Shown here: positions 59,074 through 64,000 of the stretch, in pieces
How positions within the stretch are numbered: position 1 is the stretch's first letter
How the letters are laid out: each line of letters opens with the position of its first letter
From: Gambelia wislizenii
Lineage: Eukaryota; Chordata; Lepidosauria; Squamata; Crotaphytidae
Direction: 5' to 3'
DNA: 64,000 bases
Assembly (NCBI GenBank): GCA_030847615.1
Contig: JAUMIR010000001.1
Coordinates: forward strand, 268,521,187-268,585,186
The notes under the pieces: model-generated
The model's input: the letters and a program-made list of their open reading frames with translations, nothing else
What the model was told of the DNA's origin: nothing
The model's database searches: none
Translations under genes and position numbers: made by a program

Positions 59074-59727
59074 CACAGGGCTTGTCTATACAAGGGGGGG
59101 TGGGGAACCAGAGTGCCTTGCAGTGATTGCATTTTGCAACTGCTGCAACTTGTCTTAAGGGTTGTTTTTTTTTTTTTTGCCCCCATAAACTTTGCATGCC
59201 CACCAGTCAAGATGGCGGCCACGAGTGATTTACTCGCATGTGTACTTAGCTCAATTTGCTGCTGCCAAACTTTAAAAACAAACAAACAAACAAGGATGTC
59301 CAAGGTGTGATAGAGGGATTTTTCAATTTAACAGAAAAGCAAAACAAACAAACAAACAAACCAAAACCCCACCCCATTTTATCACCTTAGTGCTCACTCG
59401 CTAAGGCAAAAATCCACCATAGCAACAGTGGGTGATTGCCTTGTTAGCAAGCCCCCCCCCTCATCCGGCCAATCAGTTTTGAACTACTGCTTATATGGGA
59501 AAGTGAATCAATTCGAATCGCTTGTCCCAATGAGCAGGAATGCACATTCCCCTCACTGTTTTTTTTAAAAACTCTGGGAAAAGCCGCAAGAGAAAACTTT
59601 TGGCGTTTTTGACATTTTTGGTCCCCCTCCTTCCCAATATGACGAAACGATTCAGAACATCATTAAGACAGGTCATATTCTCTTTGCATTCTGTGAGGAG
59701 TAATTTTGCTGTTTAGACAACCCCACA
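59074..59727 (+). mobile_element. GGGCTTGTCTA-family transposon, complete copy 4, duplication CACA
   Basis: The 646-bp element at 59078-59723 starts gggcttgtctatacaagggg and ends gctgtttagacaaccc, flanked by CACA (59074-59077, 59724-59727). It holds caagatggcggccacgagtg, ttatcaccttagtgctcact, gattgccttgttagcaagcc and cattaagacaggtcatattc. A 4-bp duplication is unlike the 3-bp one of the GGACTTT group. Non-autonomous. Confidence 0.82.
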
Positions 59728-61014
59728 GTGTATCAGGGTGCTTAGTTGGGGCTGGATCTGATGAACCACCTTCATCAGCTTTTGTTTTCTCCCTTAGCTT
59801 CCAGGAATCATCACATTAAAGGGAGAAAGAAAAGTTAACACATTAAATGACAGGAACCTATTATTTTAGAACAACAGTGGGTAACTTGCTATTTTAGGCC
59901 CATGAGAGGCCTTTGATTAACGAGGGAGTAACTGGCTAAGTCAATCTAACACCTACAAAAAATGGCTCTAATTTGGTGACCTAAATTTTGTACCTTCCAT
60001 CAGCTTGCCTGAGGTAGCAAGAGAAAATGTTGGAACCGTTGAAAAGTTCAGTGCCTTATTCCCCAGAACATTGTTCGTGATAAAGTGTAAGAGTAGTTTT
60101 ATGACTTTTTCTTTTAATGACCAGAAACTGTTTTGAAGATGGGTGGGTCTCAGGTATTCAAGTACTTTCCTTAATCAAACTGATTATATGATACCAACAG
60201 ACGTGACACTCTCTTTATTCCCTTCCTTTTTAAAATGTTCTAATGCTAGGACAGGATATTCATTTATATACTGTACTGACCCCTTATTAACCTGTGCCAT
60301 TGAAATGTATGGCCTAAGCCCAAAAAAATTAAAATAAAAATTAAGAAAATTTAGGCTGTGCCCCACATAAAATAATTGTTAAAATAGTTTCTTCTAAATA
60401 CAGTATTAGCTATGCTTAGTCTGAACTCTGAGAGCTATGAATTAACATTTTGTCCTGAAGTGGAGATTTTAGTTTACTGAATGCAGTAGGTGCAAATGTC
60501 TATCTCCCTTGGAAACCAATTGAAACAAAAGGTTGCCTCCTTATTGGGCCACTGATCCAAGTAGTCCAGTACTGTATATACCTATTCCTTGTGGTTCTCC
60601 AGTAAAGATTGTTCCTCTGTCATAAGAGATGTCAGGAATGGAACTTGCAAAACAGGTCCATTCCATCCATTCCTGACCCTGGAGTGAATTGAGAAAGGTG
60701 GAATGCCATGTCTCTCTAAATAAAATGACATTCAACATTGTGTCCTTTCCATAATACAAGAATGTTGCATATGAATCAACTAAATACACGTTTGAAATAC
60801 CCTTTCAGACAGAAATAAATGGATGTCTTGGTCCACAGGATTACTTCAGCAACTTTGGGTGTTTATTTATACTAGTTAATAAGAAAAGAATGTGTTGAAT
60901 GTTAAGTAGGTCACAGCTTTGTATATCCTTACTTTTACAGGACACTGCAAAGCATGGATTGAATCTTAAAGACAGCATCTCTCTCGTTCTTTGATCAATG
61001 TATAGAAGAGGGCT

Positions 61015-61045
<31 letters not shown>

Positions 61046-61097
61046 ACCACTGAACTTTGTAACAAAGGACTGAAATTTCAGGGGTGAAATATGTTCT
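59728..61097. other. intergenic; (TA)n only
   Basis: A (TA)n run at 61018-61044. No gene or firm repeat. Confidence 0.4.
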
Positions 61098-61255
61098 GAA
61101 ATACATTCTTCCAGACTGGTATCCCCCAGATGTTTTGGATTACAACTCCCATCATCCTGTCAATTCCTATCCCAGGACCACTGCTAATTGGGGCAGAAGA
61201 GAAGTAGAATCAAGCAATGCATGGAGGACCATAGGTTGTCCACCTCTTCCATAAG
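61098..61255. repeat. hAT-type MITE remnant
   Basis: tatcccccagatgttttgga, ttacaactcccatcatcctg and cataggttgtccacctcttc match the squamate hAT-type small element also seen at 13434 and 29188. Confidence 0.5.
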
Positions 61256-61840
61256 GGAAAGATGAAAACAACACTAAAGAGGGAGTTCAGTGCAGGGAGT
61301 TGGCCTTGGCAGACTTTTTATGGATACCTTGCTTAGTCTGTACTGAACTGTGTTCTGTCCAAATCCTATTCAAGAATTTGTACACTACCAGACAGCTGTG
61401 GACATGTCCAATAAAATGTCCACATTTTAAAGGCACTCAGAGAAAAAATGTACACATATCAAACATGGACAAAATATACATATTGCATATGGGGAAATTA
61501 ATCTAGTGTTACTGGTATTGATGTTGATGATTCTCTTTATGACATAAACTTTATGATATGAATGAAACAGAAGTTTGAGTGGTAGCCCTTACAGTTGTAA
61601 AAATTTGTTTCAGACCATGTTCCATGTAAATGAACCAAAACCAACAATTTCCCCCCCAAAAAATCTATCTTTGCCAAACATTCCTAAAATTGTGCAAAAT
61701 ATTTGGGATAAGTCTCAAGATCACATTAGCCAATTTGGTTCATCTATCTGCATTGTAGACTGCCCCCCCCCAGAAAAAAAAAACCAGACTGCAAAGTATA
61801 AACTTGTTGATAGACTGGTTCTAAAACCTTACTATGGTCT
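61256..61840. other. intergenic, nothing recognised
   Basis: No gene or clear repeat. Confidence 0.4.
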
Positions 61841-61842
61841 TA

Positions 61843-62560
61843 TTTATTTATTTAGAATATTTATACCCTACTCTTCAGTCCCAAAGGACTTTATCAGACA
61901 ACCCCATTTAAAATGTTCTTTTGCTGACATAGAAAAAAAAATCTATGCTGGCAAAAGAGCGCTTCCCCACCCCCCCCCACCCCAGCACTGACCTCCTTTC
62001 CTGGCAAAGGCAGCTCCAGGAATAAAGAGGAACTGAACTGAGCTCAGTTCACTTCCTTGCTCAAAATCCTGTGAGACTTTGTTGCATGGGAAATTTAAAA
62101 ATAAAAACAAAAATAAAGCTTAAAAAGTTTTTAAAAGCACACACAGACACACTATAAAAGTCCCAAGTAACCTGTGGAGGGTGAAACTTCATAAAAAGAG
62201 TGAAACTTACCTGGATGTCCCAATCTCAACCAGAAGTATTCATGCCGGACCAGCCATTCTCGCTTCAGTGATGAGATTTAAATGGCCAGCAGTTTTGCAT
62301 GCTGGTAATGCCGGCACCAAAATGGCAGAGGGGAATCAATTGACAGCTAAAGATGTCAATTAAAAACTATAGGGCCTGGTGGTGACATAACCATGAAAGG
62401 GAGATGTCTTCTGCGCACCCTTTCACGGTTATGTGGCATCGTTATGATGCTGTATTTTGTGCATCTGATAAAGTCCACTGACTCTCAAAGTGGCTTACAA
62501 ATAGTTAATTTGACAATTCCCTACCCTCAGGCTTACAATCTAAATAAGACCGGACAGAAA
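61843..62560 (+). repeat. LINE-tail repeat split by a MITE
   Basis: Pieces 61843-61885 (tatttatttatttagaatat, ccctactcttcagtcccaaa) and 62477-62560 (tgactctcaaagtggcttac, accctcaggcttacaatcta) are one short repeat of squamate LINE-tail type. Confidence 0.6.
61886..62476 (-). mobile_element. GGACTTTATCAGA-family MITE, copy F
   Basis: 591 bp, starts ggactttatcagacaacccc and ends gcatctgataaagtcc. Same orientation as copies A and C. Flanks AAA and ACT do not match. Confidence 0.85.
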
Positions 62561-62776
62561 AGGGGGTTGTTCAGATCTTACAGAAAATCCTCATTGAATT
62601 TGGAGTTTGCAGATGTGCAGCGACGGCTGGCTTGTTCACACTGTCAATCAGCATTTTAGTGATATCCACAGACATTGAGGAATAAAACGCTACACTTTTC
62701 CCTTCCAGAATTCAGTTAGGATTTTTGCTGCCTCTTTCTTTGAGTTTTTTTCCTCCCATGCATTCACGTTTACCCC

Positions 62777-62819
<43 letters not shown>

Positions 62820-63964
62820 TGTCAATCAAAGTGCAAACATATGTCTACCTGCTTGGGCTGTCACCCACTAGCAGTCTGGTATCCAGAGGAGGAGGAAAAG
62901 GAAATGTCAGTGTGGGGGGGTATTAAACCCAACAGATACAGCCTCTTTTCCTCTTCCTCCATAGCCAGGGTTGTGGCGGTTGGGATTAAGAGAGGGCCTT
63001 TCAAATGCTTCTGGGCTTAGGCATGTAACTGGTCTCATTATGATACACATATAACTGGTCTCATTATATAAAGCAAGTTTGATTACTATAGAAATGCACA
63101 ATGAATGTTACCATGTAGAGAGATGATAGAGTCAGATCTGCTCATGAAATGAAAAGGTGAAAGACCTCTTCTCTAGTTGAAAGGACAGCTACACATGGTC
63201 ATTTCAGTACTAAAGATGGGGAGAATATTTTTCATGAACACCTGGATACAGGTACAGGCAGCTTCTACATATGTTGAGCACAACATTAGAAAAAAAATCT
63301 TCTGTGGCCTAGCATATGAATGTGAAGAGCATAACAGAGAAAAAAACATACAAAGAATTTAAATTATAGTACAAATGAATGCAAAACATACCACAAACAC
63401 ACTCCAGTCTACAGGAGGAAAGTTGTGTGGGCACATTTTAAAAATGCACACAAAAATAAGCACATTTTCTGAAAATATGTTGAAAGTGAAGAGGTTTCAT
63501 CCCATCAAAAAGCATCAGTGTACAAATAGAGGCACAGGCATGGACCAGATGTGCCAGTGGGAGAAGACAAAGGCTTGCAGATTTGATAAGTGTGTCCCTC
63601 CTTGCCTCTTGCAACCTTATCTTCTTGTTCTTAATTGCTAAAGAAATCTGTAGGGTTCAGACATACATTCTCACGTGTTAAAAACATATGTTCATGGGTT
63701 CTAGTCCTCCACTCCCTGCCCCAACTGGTGTGTTTGGTAACAACTGTGAGAAGGGGCTGTGTGGATGAAACATTATATTGAGTAGTGCTTCTTCACAAGA
63801 AGGATAATTCTGATTGGCTCATGATCCTACATAGGGGTCCTTCTCAAGTTTGCCAAATGTATAGCTTGGGGATGAGGCGAGCACACAAATATATGCAATA
63901 GTCGCCTGGTATATTGGTGAGGTGTAGCGCCAACCAAAATGAACTGCAATCCCAAGCACACTAA
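62561..63964. other. intergenic; (TA)n only
   Basis: A (TA)20 run at 62779-62818. No gene recognised. Confidence 0.4.
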
Positions 63965-64000
63965 GAACTTTATCAGACGCGGGAAAACGCAACAAAAAAC
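63965..64000. mobile_element. GGACTTTATCAGA-family MITE, copy G, cut by window end
   Basis: gaactttatcagacgcggga is the family terminus with one change. Only 36 bases lie in the window. Confidence 0.6.

Overview
This is a vertebrate nuclear window and, from its repeats, a squamate reptile, most likely an iguanian-type lizard. It carries many copies of a tRNA-headed SINE with a BovB-like 3' tail (Sauria SINE type), three 5S-rRNA-headed SINEs of the 5S-Sauria type, BovB/RTE and L1 LINEs, Penelope-like elements and mariner remnants. The species cannot be named from the sequence alone.

Only one host gene is supported: the 3' part of CALCRL (calcitonin receptor-like receptor, a class B GPCR), on the + strand. 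Five coding exons are visible at 5739-5799, 5915-5981, 9207-9425, 11165-11206 and 13910-14134. They run from TM4 to the stop codon, with splice sites and phases that join without a break. The earlier exons (extracellular domain to TM4) must lie left of the window. A 3' UTR follows, with candidate poly(A) signals at 15111, 15534 and 16172.

No other host gene is recognisable from about 16.2 kb to 64 kb, which is a gene desert filled with transposon remnants. 1-5.7 kb is CALCRL intron with SINEs and small palindromic elements. 24-25.4 kb holds a mariner remnant next to a short element sharing its tail with a LINE. 27.8-35.4 kb holds several MITEs (non-autonomous DNA transposons), including a 309-bp palindrome. 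38.2-39.5 kb is one SINE interrupted by two copies of the same MITE family. 39.9-41.5 kb is a BovB with a Penelope fragment inside it. 44.6-45.4 kb is a non-LTR reverse-transcriptase tail with a zinc finger. 45.5-47.9 kb is a three-level nest (palindrome in L1 in foldback MITE). 52.1-57.7 kb is a nearly complete antisense BovB broken by five insertions.

The best leads are a hammerhead-ribozyme fold in the Penelope-like element at 8.3 kb, a group of MITEs with GGAC/GGAG-NTT-type ends that make 3-bp target duplications of varied sequence, and inverted insertions with long exact target duplications at 10.5 and 41.1 kb. All of these come from reading the sequence by eye; no database search was possible.
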